Shown here piece by piece: positions 1 to 7,979 of a DNA stretch of 46,857 bases. The position numbers and the translations under genes were made by a program. The notes beneath the pieces are model-generated. The model saw only the letters and a list, made by a program, of their open reading frames with translations. It searched no databases and was not told the DNA's origin. The DNA is taken from assembly GCA_900539735.1 (NCBI GenBank), contig UQDE01000013.1, positions 1 to 46,857 on the forward strand, given 5' to 3'. Within the stretch, counting starts at the first letter, position 1, and every line of letters begins with the position of its first letter. The DNA is from an uncultured Collinsella sp. (GTDB lineage Bacteria; Actinomycetota; Coriobacteriia; Coriobacteriales; Coriobacteriaceae).

Positions 1-4
1 AGAG

Positions 5-30
5 AAGAGGCGGGGCATGCCCCGCCTCTT
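5..30. terminator. Perfect 26-bp palindrome at the left edge, probable terminator
   Basis: AAGAGGCGGGGCA is followed directly by its reverse complement. GC-rich with an A/T skirt on both sides, it could end transcription from either direction. The upstream gene is outside the window, so its role is inferred. Confidence 0.5.
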
Positions 31-132
31 ACACCACATCTCTGCGCGCTACCACCTGCGCCCCCGTTTTTTCGTCCTTCGGCCCTCGAAGCGCCTCCCC
101 TGGGGCCTGATTGACGATCCTTCCAGGCTTCG

Positions 133-360
133 TGGGCAAAAAATGGCAAATATGAGTACTGTTACATTTTTAGTAGCAGCCAAAACAGCCCCAAATACCG
201 TTCTCACGACCTGCATGAGCCCCTAAATTGATCAAACAGCCTTATAGCGGGCTTATAAATGCTGGCGTTAATGAACATATTTGTTGTTATGTCTATTATC
301 TTATAAGCTCGATATGATACCGCATTAACAACAGTACTCATATTTGGCATTTTTTGCCCA
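133..360. repeat. 228-bp gene-free region bounded by long inverted repeats (MITE-like)
   Basis: The left arm (133-164) begins TGGGCAAAAAATGGCAAATA and continues through ATGAGTACTGTTA. The right arm (326-360) is its reverse complement with one mismatch in the shared core and an extra TGT near the inner end. The interior is AT-rich compared with the genes and holds no convincing gene; the short open frames inside are made by the arms. The layout resembles a miniature inverted-repeat element, but no transposase is present and no target-site duplication is obvious. The rest of 1-446 holds nothing else I can support. Confidence 0.55.
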
Positions 361-446
361 CTGGGTGCTCCCCAGGGAATCGGCGACAGGCTTAGAACCC
401 ACACGGCATCTTCCCCTCCCGGCGAGCGTCAACGTTTGCCCAGATA

Positions 447-485
447 AAACCTGCCAAAATAAACCTGTCCCCTTTTGGCAGGTTT
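447..485. repeat. Hairpin with GTCCCC-type loop upstream of aroF/G
   Basis: AAACCTGCCAAAA pairs perfectly with TTTTGGCAGGTTT around the loop TAAACCTGTCCCC. T-rich flanks on both sides make it a possible bidirectional terminator insulating the promoter that follows. It shares the loop word CCTGTCCCC with hairpins at 3327-3363 and 11819-11859. Confidence 0.5.
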
Positions 486-500
486 CGGGGTGACAAGGGC

Positions 501-529
501 TTGCACTTTAGCGTGCGACAGCGGATAAT
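501..529 (+). promoter_or_regulatory. Sigma-70-type promoter for the DAHP synthase gene
   Basis: TTGCAC (501-506) and GATAAT (524-529) are separated by 17 bp, the ideal spacing. Transcription would start near 536, giving a leader of about 45 nt before the GGAGG ribosome-binding site at 571-575. Confidence 0.6.
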
Positions 530-581
530 GCCGTGCATTCGACAATTCACGCTTTGACTTATTTGATTGAGGAGGCCCCGC

Positions 582-1613
582 ATGGCCATGGATTTCAAAC
601 GCAGGTTGCCGATCCCCATGGAGATCCGCGAGGAAATGCCACTTTCCGCCGAGCTTACCGCCAAAAAGCAGGCATTCGATGCCGAGGTCGCCAAAGTCTT
701 TACCGGCGAGGACGCACGTAAGGTGCTCATCATCGGCCCGTGCTCTGCCGACCGCGAGGATTCGGTGCTCGAGTATATGAACCGACTGGCCAAGACCGCC
801 GAAGAGGTCAAGGACAAGCTCATCATCATTCCGCGCGTCTACACCAATAAGCCGCGCACCAAGGGCACCGGCTACAAGGGTCTTCTGCACAACCCCAACC
901 CCGAGGCTCCCGACGACCTGCTCGAGGGCGTCAAGGCCATCCGCCACATGCACCTGCGCGTCATCGAGGAGACCGGCTTCTTCACCGCCGATGAGATGCT
1001 CTACCCGTCCAACTACCAATACCTCGTTGACCTGCTGAGCTATGTTGCCGTGGGCGCACGCTCGGTCGAGAACCAGGAGCATCGCCTGGTGTCGAGCGGC
1101 ATTTCGGTACCCGTCGGCATGAAGAATCCCACTGCCGGCTCTACCACCGTTATGCTCAACTCCATTTACGCCGCGCAGGCGCACCAGAGCTTCATCTTCC
1201 GCAACTGGGAGGTCGAGTGCGACGGCAACCCGCTCGCACACGCCGTTATGCGTGGCTACATCGGTCTCGATGGGCGCACCTACCCCAACTACCACTACGA
1301 ACACCTGGAACGCCTGGCCGAACGCTATACCGAGCATGCCGGCTATGCCAATCCGGCAGCGGTCATCGACTGCAACCACGACAACTCGGGCAAGCGTCCG
1401 CTGGAGCAGTATCGCATTTGCAAGGAGGTGCTCGACAGCTGCCGCCGCAACGAGTCCATCTCCAAGCTGGTCAAGGGCTTTATGATCGAGTCCTACCTGG
1501 AGGACGGCAACCAGCCGGTCGACGGCGGCGTCTTTGGCAAGTCGATCACCGACCCGTGCCTGGGCTGGGAAAAGACCGACTACCTCATCCACGAGATCGC
1601 GGAGCGTATTTAG
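582..1613 (+). CDS. 3-deoxy-7-phosphoheptulonate (DAHP) synthase, type I
   Basis: Condenses phosphoenolpyruvate and erythrose 4-phosphate, the first step of the shikimate pathway to aromatic amino acids. The 343-residue length fits the AroF/G/H family. The metal-site motif GPCSAD is at residues 52-57, and the PEP/E4P-binding stretch KPRTKGTGYKGLLHNP is conserved. ATG 582 is chosen because GGAGG lies 6 nt upstream; an in-frame TTG at 567 would put that site inside the gene. It is transcribed alone from the promoter at 501-529. A structured repeat begins at the last base of its stop codon. Which feedback class it belongs to cannot be read from sequence, so no aroF/G/H letter is given. Confidence 0.93.
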   Translation: MAMDFKRRLPIPMEIREEMPLSAELTAKKQAFDAEVAKVFTGEDARKVLIIGPCSADREDSVLEYMNRLAKTAEEVKDKLIIIPRVYTNKPRTKGTGYKGLLHNPNPEAPDDLLEGVKAIRHMHLRVIEETGFFTADEMLYPSNYQYLVDLLSYVAVGARSVENQEHRLVSSGISVPVGMKNPTAGSTTVMLNSIYAAQAHQSFIFRNWEVECDGNPLAHAVMRGYIGLDGRTYPNYHYEHLERLAERYTEHAGYANPAAVIDCNHDNSGKRPLEQYRICKEVLDSCRRNESISKLVKGFMIESYLEDGNQPVDGGVFGKSITDPCLGWEKTDYLIHEIAERI

Positions 1614-1763
1614 TTACGCGGGTTTACCAACCCGCGTAACCAGTTGACGCTGCAAGCCCGCCAGAGCGGCAATCTGCCTTTCAACTTCGGCGGCATGACC
1701 AGAAGGTCAATGCCGCCTCGTTTCAAGGCACCTTGCTCGCTCTGGCGGGTTTTCGCTGACGTT
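1613..1763 (-). repeat. Structured element E1, abutting the DAHP synthase stop codon
   Basis: This is one of four related elements (others at 1819, 17556 and 19803). Read on the minus strand it shows: a 5' word ACGTCAGCGA; a long stem P1 (CCCGCCAGAGCG 1657-1668 with CGCTCTGGCGGG 1738-1749); a short stem P2 (GCCTT/AAGGC); an internal loop GAAACGAGG / CGCCGAAGTTGA; a P3 hairpin; the word GCAGCGTC; and a P4 hairpin (GTTACGCGGGTT/AACCCGCGTAAC, 1613-1640). It differs from the copy at 17556 mainly by paired changes in P1 and P4. Either strand could be the functional one; read with the gene, P4 follows the stop directly. No protein is encoded. Confidence 0.7.
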
Positions 1764-1818
1764 TTTCGACCTGCATCGTTGCCAGGGTTGGCACCAATGA
1801 CTAATGCGGTAACAAGCT

Positions 1819-1973
1819 ACGTCAGTCCGCTTGACCGGCTGGGTTTCTGAGGTGCGGCAGATTCCCGTGAAAGAGGTGCGCCGCGTACTTTGGGTACGCA
1901 AGCGACGAATGAACGGGAAGGTGCCGCACCTCGGGAAGACAGACAGTTACGCCGAGGGTTCCTGCTGCGTAAT
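1819..1973 (+). repeat. Structured element E2, abutting the agmatine deiminase stop codon
   Basis: This is the second copy, head-to-head with E1, and the two fill the gap between the convergent genes. P1 is GAGGTGCGGCA (1849-1859) with TGCCGCACCTC (1922-1932). P2 is TCCCGT/ACGGGA. The core GTGAAAGAGGTG / CGACGAATGA is shared with the other copies. The P3 hairpin is GCGTAC/GTACGC (1883-1899). The P4 position is weak (GTTACGC/GCGTAAT) and overlaps the last codons and stop of the deiminase gene. Confidence 0.65.
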
Positions 1974-3152
1974 GCAATGGATGTTTCCGCCACCGAAGAC
2001 GACCTGCTCGGACTGAACGCCGACGCACTTGTAGACGCCCTCGCCCCAGACCTCGTCGTAGATCTTCTGGAGCGTGTCAACGGCAAGTTGATCGTTCTCG
2101 TCGCCGTACTGCGGGACGATAACGCCGTGGTTGGTGACCAGGTAGTTCATGTAGGAGGCGATCAGCGGCTCGTCGGCGACGCGCGGCTCGGCGTTCTCGT
2201 CGGCGTCGATGGTGTCGCAGGAAGCCTGGTCCATGAACAGCGGGTTCACGGGCATGCAGAGCTTGTAGACCTTCATCTTGCGGCCCTTGGCGTCAACGGC
2301 GTTGGAGAGGGTCTCGTAGATGGCGTGGCACTGCTCGTAGAACGGATACTCGGGGTCGTCAGTCCAGATGCAGGCCATGACGCCCGGGGCGATGAACGTG
2401 GCGACGTCATCGATGTGGCCATTGGTCTCCTCGGGGTCGATGCCCTCCTTGACCCAGATGACCTTCTCGACACCCAGGTACTCCTTGAGGTGCTCGTCCA
2501 TATAGGCGCGAAGTTCCTCGCTCCAGGGCTCGAACTTCCTCTTGAACTTGGGCCAGATGGACTCGGGGTCCTCTCCCTCCTCCAGAACCGCAGAGCAGGT
2601 GCGGCCCGGGGAAAGCAGGCACTGGTCGGTCACAACCACGGTGCCTTCGCCGTCGACGGTGATGGAACCGCCCTCGAGGATCATGTCATCGGGACGATAA
2701 CGACGGCAGCCGGAAAGCTCAGCTATCTTAAGGGCGATCTGCTCGTCCTTGTCCCACGGGAAGTACAGGCCGTCGACAAGACCGCCATAAGCGTTGAAGT
2801 GCCAGTGGTTGGCGCGCTTATCGCCCTTGCCGTTGATAACAAACGTGGCAGCGGTGTCGCGGAACCAAGCGTCGTCGGTGGTCATCTCGATAACGGTGAC
2901 GTTCTCGTCTTCCTCAAAGACGGCCTTGCAGTTGGCGTAGTCGGCCTGGTTGGCGCATATGGTTACCGGGGTGAACACGGCAATGGCGCGAGCGATGGCG
3001 GCATACTGCTTCTGAGCCGGCTTGGCGCCATGGGCCCAGGTGTCGGTGCGGTGGGGCCAACCCATCCACACGCGATCCTGCGGAGCGAACTCAGCGGGCA
3101 TAAAAAAGCCGTCGGCCTTAGGGGTGGACTCGGACTCGGTGATCGTGCGCAT
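1947..3152 (-). CDS. aguA: Agmatine deiminase (peptidyl-arginine deiminase family)
   Basis: Hydrolyses agmatine to N-carbamoylputrescine and ammonia in the cytoplasm, a step of putrescine synthesis or agmatine catabolism. The 401-residue length is slightly above the usual 365-380. Family motifs are visible: DDAWFRD in the N-terminal half, GHIDD in the middle, and the catalytic cysteine at about residue 393 in GGGNIHCITQQEP. The ATG at 3152 has GGAGG 8 nt upstream. No partner genes of the agmatine pathway (carbamoyltransferase, antiporter) are adjacent, so it appears single. Its 5' region contains a twin 57-nt palindromic repeat. A more general arginine-deiminase-fold activity cannot be excluded, but the motif set fits AguA. 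Confidence 0.9.
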   Translation of the reverse strand: MRTITESESTPKADGFFMPAEFAPQDRVWMGWPHRTDTWAHGAKPAQKQYAAIARAIAVFTPVTICANQADYANCKAVFEEDENVTVIEMTTDDAWFRDTAATFVINGKGDKRANHWHFNAYGGLVDGLYFPWDKDEQIALKIAELSGCRRYRPDDMILEGGSITVDGEGTVVVTDQCLLSPGRTCSAVLEEGEDPESIWPKFKRKFEPWSEELRAYMDEHLKEYLGVEKVIWVKEGIDPEETNGHIDDVATFIAPGVMACIWTDDPEYPFYEQCHAIYETLSNAVDAKGRKMKVYKLCMPVNPLFMDQASCDTIDADENAEPRVADEPLIASYMNYLVTNHGVIVPQYGDENDQLAVDTLQKIYDEVWGEGVYKCVGVQSEQVVFGGGNIHCITQQEPSA

Positions 3153-3180
3153 AAGGCTTCCTCCAAATCAAACGACCGAT

Positions 3181-3317
3181 GTCTCGATCTGTAACATCTA
3201 GGGGCCGAATCCCCGTCTTGTTGTTACAGATTGAGACAACCGTATGGCTCGAGATAAACAATCTCAATCTATAACAGATAGAGGCAATTTTGCCAGCCAT
3301 ATGTTACAGATTGAGAT
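3181..3317. repeat. Twin 57-nt palindromic repeat, locus 1
   Basis: There are two units at 3181-3237 and 3261-3317, 80 nt from start to start. Each begins (G/A)TCTC(A/G)ATCT and ends with the reverse complement, TGTTACAGATTGAGA(C/T). It lies between the ABC permease end and the deiminase start, so any deiminase promoter must sit within or beside it. Confidence 0.8.
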
Positions 3318-3326
3318 AGACGTAAA

Positions 3327-3363
3327 AACCACCACAAAGGTGCCTGTCCCCTTTGTGGTGGTT
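3327..3363. terminator. Hairpin terminator with GTCCCC-type loop
   Basis: AACCACCACAAAGG pairs perfectly with CCTTTGTGGTGGTT around the loop TGCCTGTCC. It lies 13 bp past the ABC permease stop and probably ends that operon. The same hairpin recurs at 11819-11859. Confidence 0.6.
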
Positions 3364-3376
3364 CTGGACTAGAAGG

Positions 3377-5578
3377 TTACTCGCTGTAGCGGGTGGCGAT
3401 GGCGGCTCGCACCATGCCGGTGCTCATGAGGTAGGTCACCAGGAAGTAGCCACCGTATGCTGCCAGGAAGATTGCACAGGTGAGGCCCACGGTGCCGCCG
3501 ATGCTCATATTTCCGAAAATGCTCACCAACTCGATAATCACCTTAAGTGCCACAAAGGAGTGCGCCAGGCCCACTGCCAGCGGGAACAGGAAGAATACCG
3601 CTTGCTGCGCCACCACCGAATGACGAATCTGGCGGTCGTCGCAGCCGATCTGTGCCAGCACACGATAGCTGCGGCTGCCATCGGCCACGTTGGAGAGTTG
3701 CTGGATCGACAGAATCGCCGCGCATGCAACGACCAATACAAAGCCGATGTAGATGGCTAGGTAGCTAATAAGACCGTTCATTTGCGCTGCCTGCGTGTAC
3801 ATCTCGGAGCGTATGATGAAGGTTCCCCACGACCCCGGCTCCTTGCCGTCAACGAGCAGATTGTCGAGCAGAGTGTATTTAATGCTCTCGTCTGCCTCGG
3901 TTGTATCCATCCCCTGTTTGTAGTTAACGAGCAGGCTACTGGAATACGGCTGCAGATTAAGTTGGGACAGCAGCTCGTCGGCAACGACGACGGTACCCGG
4001 ATTACTGCCCATCGCCGAGTTGGCGATGGCCGCCGTATCTTCGTCCGACTTATCGGTTGCGGGCTTGAGCGTATGCCCGCCCAAAGTAAGGGCATGGCCG
4101 CCAGCCATATACTTGGTGTACAGGTCGACCAGCTCGCCGCCCATATCACATGTGAGCAGATACTGGTCGTGACCGATGTGCACCGGCTCCTCGCCCATCA
4201 TCTGACGCAGTTTGTTGTACTGGCTCGCCGGCGTCACAAACAGACCCATCGTATCGGCATTGCTACCCCCGAACGCCTTGGGAAGCTTTTCGCCCATGAT
4301 CTTGCACATCTCACTTGGGGTCACCGAAGGATTCGAGCCGCCAAATGGGTAACTCAGATACGAATCGATCTGCACATGCTCACCGGCAACATCGGCGATA
4401 TTGACCTTCTTGCCGGTCTCGTCGTTGTTGTCCGCCGACTTGCCCTTGCCGTGCCATGCGGAGTACAAATCGACCGTTGTATCGGCTAGCACCATGCGGT
4501 CGGCTTCAGACGGATTGACATATTCTTTGTAGTAGTCGAGCGTATCGGGCGTGTAATAGACATACGTCTGAGACACGTCAACAGGGTTATAGCGCTCCAG
4601 GTTTTCGTTCATCACATTGGCAATCGACATACCGCACGTCACCGAGGTGATGGCCAAAAACAGGAGCATCGCGATGACGCCCATCGAAAAGCACACCGTG
4701 TTGACCTTGGCCGCAAGCTGGCGCACGGTAAACATGTTGAGGCCGCGCCAATACACGCTGCGCAGGCTCTGCAGCAGCTTGATGAGCATGCCCGAGAGTC
4801 CCCAGAACAGGGCAAAGGTGCCCACGGTAACCATAGCGGTCGTAATACCAAACTGGTTCATGGCCTCTTGCAGCTTGCTGTCCGTCGCGGTTAGCGGGAA
4901 CCCATCACGTAGCAGACGGTAATAGGCCACGCCCACAAGCACCGCGCCCACGGCAAAGATGGCAATCGCGATCCAGGGGTTGCGTGTCTTGATGCTCTCG
5001 TTGCGACGCTCGGCACCCATAAGCTCGATGAGTTTGGTACGACGCACGGCGCGAAGGTTCAGCAGTAGCGTGAGCACAAACATTACGAGCATGCAGGCAA
5101 GGGTCAGATTGAACGCATGCACCGAGAAAAAGAAGTGGAAATTGGCGATCTGTGTCTTAAAAAGCGAGGCCGTAAAGAACGTCATGAGCTGGGAGAGTCC
5201 CACACCCAGCACAATGCCGGCGACAAAGGCCACGACCGATACTATCACGGTCTCGAGCGCCATGATCGTAGCGACGCGCCCGCGCCCCATGCCGAGCACC
5301 TGGTACAGGCCAAACTCCTTCTTGCGGCGTTTCATGATGAAGTTATTGGCGTACACCATCAAAAAGGCCATGACACCGGCCAAAAAGTACGTCAGGTCGC
5401 CGAGTATGCTGCCCATAACCTGCGCCAAGCCCTCTTCATCGATTCCGGCGATGTCGACCTGCATCGAGATGGTGTTAAAGGCATAGAAGACCGTGACGCC
5501 CAGGGTGAGCGTCAAAAGGTAGACGAGGTAGTCGCGGCCGGCACGGCGGACGTTGCCCCAAGCGAGTTTACAGAGCAT
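3377..5578 (-). CDS. ABC transporter permease, FtsX/BceB-like
   Basis: Membrane subunit of a peptide-sensing or detoxifying ABC transporter. About ten hydrophobic segments are visible in the BceB pattern: four near the N-terminus (for example YLVYLLTLTLGVTVFYAF), three more up to about residue 315, a large hydrophilic loop of roughly 280 residues, and three at the C-terminus. KRRKKEFGLYQVLGM after the second segment is typical of the FtsX domain. The ATG at 5578 is preferred because GGTGAGG precedes it; an in-frame GTG at 5590 is possible. The start overlaps the ATPase gene, indicating translational coupling. No BceRS-type two-component system is adjacent, so the substrate and signal are unknown. 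Confidence 0.82.
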   Translation of the reverse strand: MLCKLAWGNVRRAGRDYLVYLLTLTLGVTVFYAFNTISMQVDIAGIDEEGLAQVMGSILGDLTYFLAGVMAFLMVYANNFIMKRRKKEFGLYQVLGMGRGRVATIMALETVIVSVVAFVAGIVLGVGLSQLMTFFTASLFKTQIANFHFFFSVHAFNLTLACMLVMFVLTLLLNLRAVRRTKLIELMGAERRNESIKTRNPWIAIAIFAVGAVLVGVAYYRLLRDGFPLTATDSKLQEAMNQFGITTAMVTVGTFALFWGLSGMLIKLLQSLRSVYWRGLNMFTVRQLAAKVNTVCFSMGVIAMLLFLAITSVTCGMSIANVMNENLERYNPVDVSQTYVYYTPDTLDYYKEYVNPSEADRMVLADTTVDLYSAWHGKGKSADNNDETGKKVNIADVAGEHVQIDSYLSYPFGGSNPSVTPSEMCKIMGEKLPKAFGGSNADTMGLFVTPASQYNKLRQMMGEEPVHIGHDQYLLTCDMGGELVDLYTKYMAGGHALTLGGHTLKPATDKSDEDTAAIANSAMGSNPGTVVVADELLSQLNLQPYSSSLLVNYKQGMDTTEADESIKYTLLDNLLVDGKEPGSWGTFIIRSEMYTQAAQMNGLISYLAIYIGFVLVVACAAILSIQQLSNVADGSRSYRVLAQIGCDDRQIRHSVVAQQAVFFLFPLAVGLAHSFVALKVIIELVSIFGNMSIGGTVGLTCAIFLAAYGGYFLVTYLMSTGMVRAAIATRYSE

Positions 5579-6353
5579 CGGAGCCCTCACCGCCCATCAT
5601 GGCAACGACCTCCATAATGCGGTCGAAGAACTCGCGACGGTCGGTGTCGCCGCGGCGCAGCTCGGTGAAGATCTTGCCGTCGCGGATAAACAGCACGCGG
5701 CTCGTGTAGCTGGCGGCAAAGCTGTCATGCGTGACCATGAGCACGGTGGCGCGCAGGCGGCGATTGAGGGCCTCCAGGCTCTCGAGCAGCAGGCGGGCGC
5801 TCTTGGAATCGAGGGCGCCGGTGGGCTCGTCGGCCATGATCATGGTGGGGTCGGTGACGAGCGCGCGAGCCGCGGCAACGCGCTGCTGCTGACCGCCGGA
5901 CATCTGGTAGGGATACTTGTCGAGCACCTGACTGATGGACAGGCGCGCTGCCACATCCTGCACGCGGGTCGAGATCTCTGCCGAGTTTGTGCGGGCAATG
6001 GTGAGCGGCAGGGCGATATTCTCGCGTGCCGTGAGCGTATCGAGCAGGTTGGAATCCTGGAAGATAAAACCGAGCTCCTCGCGGCGGAACTGCGAAAGCT
6101 TAGCCTGCTTCATGCGTGTTACGTCCTGGCCGTTGATGCGGATGGTGCCGCTCGTGGCGCTATCGATGGTCGACACGCAGTTGAGCAACGTCGACTTGCC
6201 CGAGCCCGAAGCGCCCATGATGCCAACGAATTCACCGCGGTTGACGGTAAAGCTGACGTCGTTGAGCGCACGGGTCACGTTGCCCAGCGCTCCATATACC
6301 TTTTCGAGATGCGCGACCTCCAATACCGGGGTCGCCATGTGCGTGGTTTGCAT
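5568..6353 (-). CDS. ABC transporter ATP-binding protein (MacB/BceA-like)
   Basis: ATPase partner of the downstream permease. The 261 residues contain Walker A GASGSGKST, signature MSGGQQQRVAAARAL and Walker B IMADEPTGALD followed by the H-loop region VMVTHDSFAA. This arrangement belongs to the LolD/MacB/BceA group that works with FtsX-fold permeases. The ATG at 6353 has AAAGGA upstream; an internal ATG at 6338 is less well placed. The two-gene operon probably exports or removes a lipid- or peptide-type compound such as an antimicrobial peptide, which is inference from the family. Confidence 0.88.
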   Translation of the reverse strand: MQTTHMATPVLEVAHLEKVYGALGNVTRALNDVSFTVNRGEFVGIMGASGSGKSTLLNCVSTIDSATSGTIRINGQDVTRMKQAKLSQFRREELGFIFQDSNLLDTLTARENIALPLTIARTNSAEISTRVQDVAARLSISQVLDKYPYQMSGGQQQRVAAARALVTDPTMIMADEPTGALDSKSARLLLESLEALNRRLRATVLMVTHDSFAASYTSRVLFIRDGKIFTELRRGDTDRREFFDRIMEVVAMMGGEGSDAL

Positions 6354-6501
6354 ACCGAGTCCTTTCTTGCGATTAGTCTACGGCATCTATAGTCGCAAGA
6401 AGCCGAGTCGGCTACCATCGATATGGCTTACGCTTGCCTTACCGTTGTGTAAGGTGCGGGTAGTTAGCCTGTCACGTGTTGATGTTGAGAGAGGACTCCT
6501 G

Positions 6502-7491
6502 TTGAAGACTGTTCATGTTGCCGCTGGGATCATTCGCAAGGAAGGATCCGACGAGCTACTGGCCGTACAGCGCGGCTATGGCGACATGCAGGGACTTTGG
6601 GAGTTTCCCGGTGGCAAGCTCATGCGCGGCGAGACGCCCGAAGACGCCGTACGCCGCGAGCTCATGGAAGAGCTGCAGGTAAAAGTCACCAACCTGCGCG
6701 ATTTCTACACCGTCGAGTATGACTACCCCGATTTCCATCTCTCCATGGAGTGTTACTACTGCTCGCTCGCCGATGAATCCGATGAGCCTCAGAAGCACGA
6801 CCGCCAGCTCGATATCCGCTGGATTCCGCGCACCTCGCTTGCCACGGTTGAGTGGATGCCCGCCGACAAAGGGCTTATCGATGCCCTGATTGAGTTGAAG
6901 GAAGATCGGCTTAAGGTCAACAGCACTGCCAAAGATGCCGAGGCCGCCACGACCGAACGCCCCGTCGCCAAGCCCAAGCGCGCACCTAAGCGCCGCAGCA
7001 AAAAGCGCCCCAAGCCCGGCCTGCTGGACGGCATCGACACCTCGGACCTCTCCGCCGACGAGCGTGAGCTCGTGCGCCGTCGCGCCGCCATCAAAAAATC
7101 CATGAAGGGCAACAAGCGTGCGAACACCAAACCCGAGCTGCTCGTTCGCCAGCGCCTGCGCGCCGCAGGCCTTACGGGATACCGTCTGGAATGGAAGGTG
7201 CCCGGAAAGCCCGACATCGCCTTTCCCGGGCGCAAGATCGCCATCTTCGTCAACGGCTGCTTTTGGCACCGCTGCCCCAAGTGCAATCCGAGCCAGCCCA
7301 AGCGCAACGTTGAGTTTTGGGAGGCAAAGTTCCGTCGCAACGTCGAGCGCGACCGTGCTGCTGTGACAGCACTCACTCAAATGGGCTGGACACCCATAAC
7401 CATCTGGGAATGCGAGCTCAAAAAAGACCGCATCGACGCCACGATGGAAAAGGTCATCGAGCAGGTGCGCGCCGCAGAGCCGCAGCGCTAA
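6502..7491 (+). CDS. NUDIX hydrolase fused to a Vsr-type endonuclease
   Basis: This is a two-domain protein of 329 residues. Residues 1-130 are a MutT-like NUDIX domain with a complete Nudix box (GKLMRGETPEDAV, then RRELMEEL, residues 38-58), expected to sanitise oxidised or modified nucleoside triphosphates. A basic linker rich in K, R, P and A (about 130-190) leads to a Vsr domain: KGNKRANTKPE, PGKPDIAFPG with the catalytic-type Asp, FVNGCFWHRCPKC, FWEAKFRRNVERD and GWTPITIWEC. The histidine of E. coli Vsr in FTHGCFWH is asparagine here, and the zinc-ligand pattern uses CPKC. TTG 6502 is chosen from GAGAGGA just upstream and because the NUDIX domain begins there. No cytosine methylase is adjacent, which is odd for a Vsr partner. 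Confidence 0.85.
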   Translation: MKTVHVAAGIIRKEGSDELLAVQRGYGDMQGLWEFPGGKLMRGETPEDAVRRELMEELQVKVTNLRDFYTVEYDYPDFHLSMECYYCSLADESDEPQKHDRQLDIRWIPRTSLATVEWMPADKGLIDALIELKEDRLKVNSTAKDAEAATTERPVAKPKRAPKRRSKKRPKPGLLDGIDTSDLSADERELVRRRAAIKKSMKGNKRANTKPELLVRQRLRAAGLTGYRLEWKVPGKPDIAFPGRKIAIFVNGCFWHRCPKCNPSQPKRNVEFWEAKFRRNVERDRAAVTALTQMGWTPITIWECELKKDRIDATMEKVIEQVRAAEPQR

Positions 7492-7744
7492 CAGTGAGCA
7501 TTCACACGCTCCGCACGTCCGCGCCACATCCACGTCACAAACCTTAGAAAGCCCTTAAGCCCAAAACCTTTCAAGAGTGTTACCCGATAGCTTTGACCTG
7601 CGGTTTCATCACAACGTCAAACCTCATTAAGCTTTTCTTTAGCGATTCTTTGCAACAGCCGCGGCATAATACTGCCAACGCACGGGACCTAGCAGCACAC
7701 CCCGTGCGCAACCTTTTGGTGGACATCGAGGAGGCCGCATAAGC
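7492..7744. other. Intergenic region with a hairpin, no recognised gene
   Basis: This gap is more AT-rich than its neighbours. At 7679-7708 CGCACGGG pairs with CCCGTGCG. A strong GAGGAGG at 7728-7734 precedes the short gene that follows. I see no convincing promoter or riboswitch. Confidence 0.3.
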
Positions 7745-7954
7745 ATGCATTCTTCCAACGGCGCAGCACAGCAGCCATCCCTAAATCATGCAAACCTTTT
7801 CTCCTTCCCCCCGACACAGAGAAACGGCCTCCTCGACTCCCCCACCACAAAAGCCAAACGCTCAACCGACCAGAGCCACAACTTGCGAGCATCGTTCGAA
7901 AGGCTCCAAGCATCCCTAGACAAGGCGTTCCCCGAACAGGCAAGAGCAATCTAA
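7745..7954 (+). CDS. Small hypothetical protein (69 residues)
   Basis: Not recognised. The predicted protein is polar and basic, with no signal peptide or membrane segment; its C-terminal third (LRASFERLQASLDKAF) could form an amphipathic helix. The support is a strong GAGGAGG about 10 nt before the ATG and its position just upstream of the AraC gene. It could equally be a non-coding leader that happens to be open. Confidence 0.4.
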   Translation: MHSSNGAAQQPSLNHANLFSFPPTQRNGLLDSPTTKAKRSTDQSHNLRASFERLQASLDKAFPEQARAI

Positions 7955-7967
7955 GCCCATCGCGCTT

Positions 7968-7973
7968 TATACT
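7968..7973 (+). promoter_or_regulatory. Possible -10 box for a leaderless AraC transcript
   Basis: TATACT lies 6 nt before the AraC ATG, and no ribosome-binding site is visible between them. A transcript from it would start at or near the A of ATG. No good -35 is present, so this is tentative. Confidence 0.3.
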
Positions 7974-7979
7974 GATGCC

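Noticed and set aside
17..404. Short open frames near the left edge
   Set aside because: They are produced by the inverted-repeat arms of the 133-360 element and have no ribosome-binding sites or plausible protein character.
1890..3194. 434-codon frame antisense to the agmatine deiminase gene
   Set aside because: The minus-strand product has the full deiminase motif set including the catalytic cysteine.
5935..6501. Upstream extension of the NUDIX-Vsr reading frame
   Set aside because: It is antisense to the ABC ATPase gene. The NUDIX fold starts at 6502, where a ribosome-binding site and TTG are found.
7492..7744. Riboswitch upstream of the small gene and AraC
   Set aside because: Only one simple hairpin is visible; no known aptamer consensus could be recognised.
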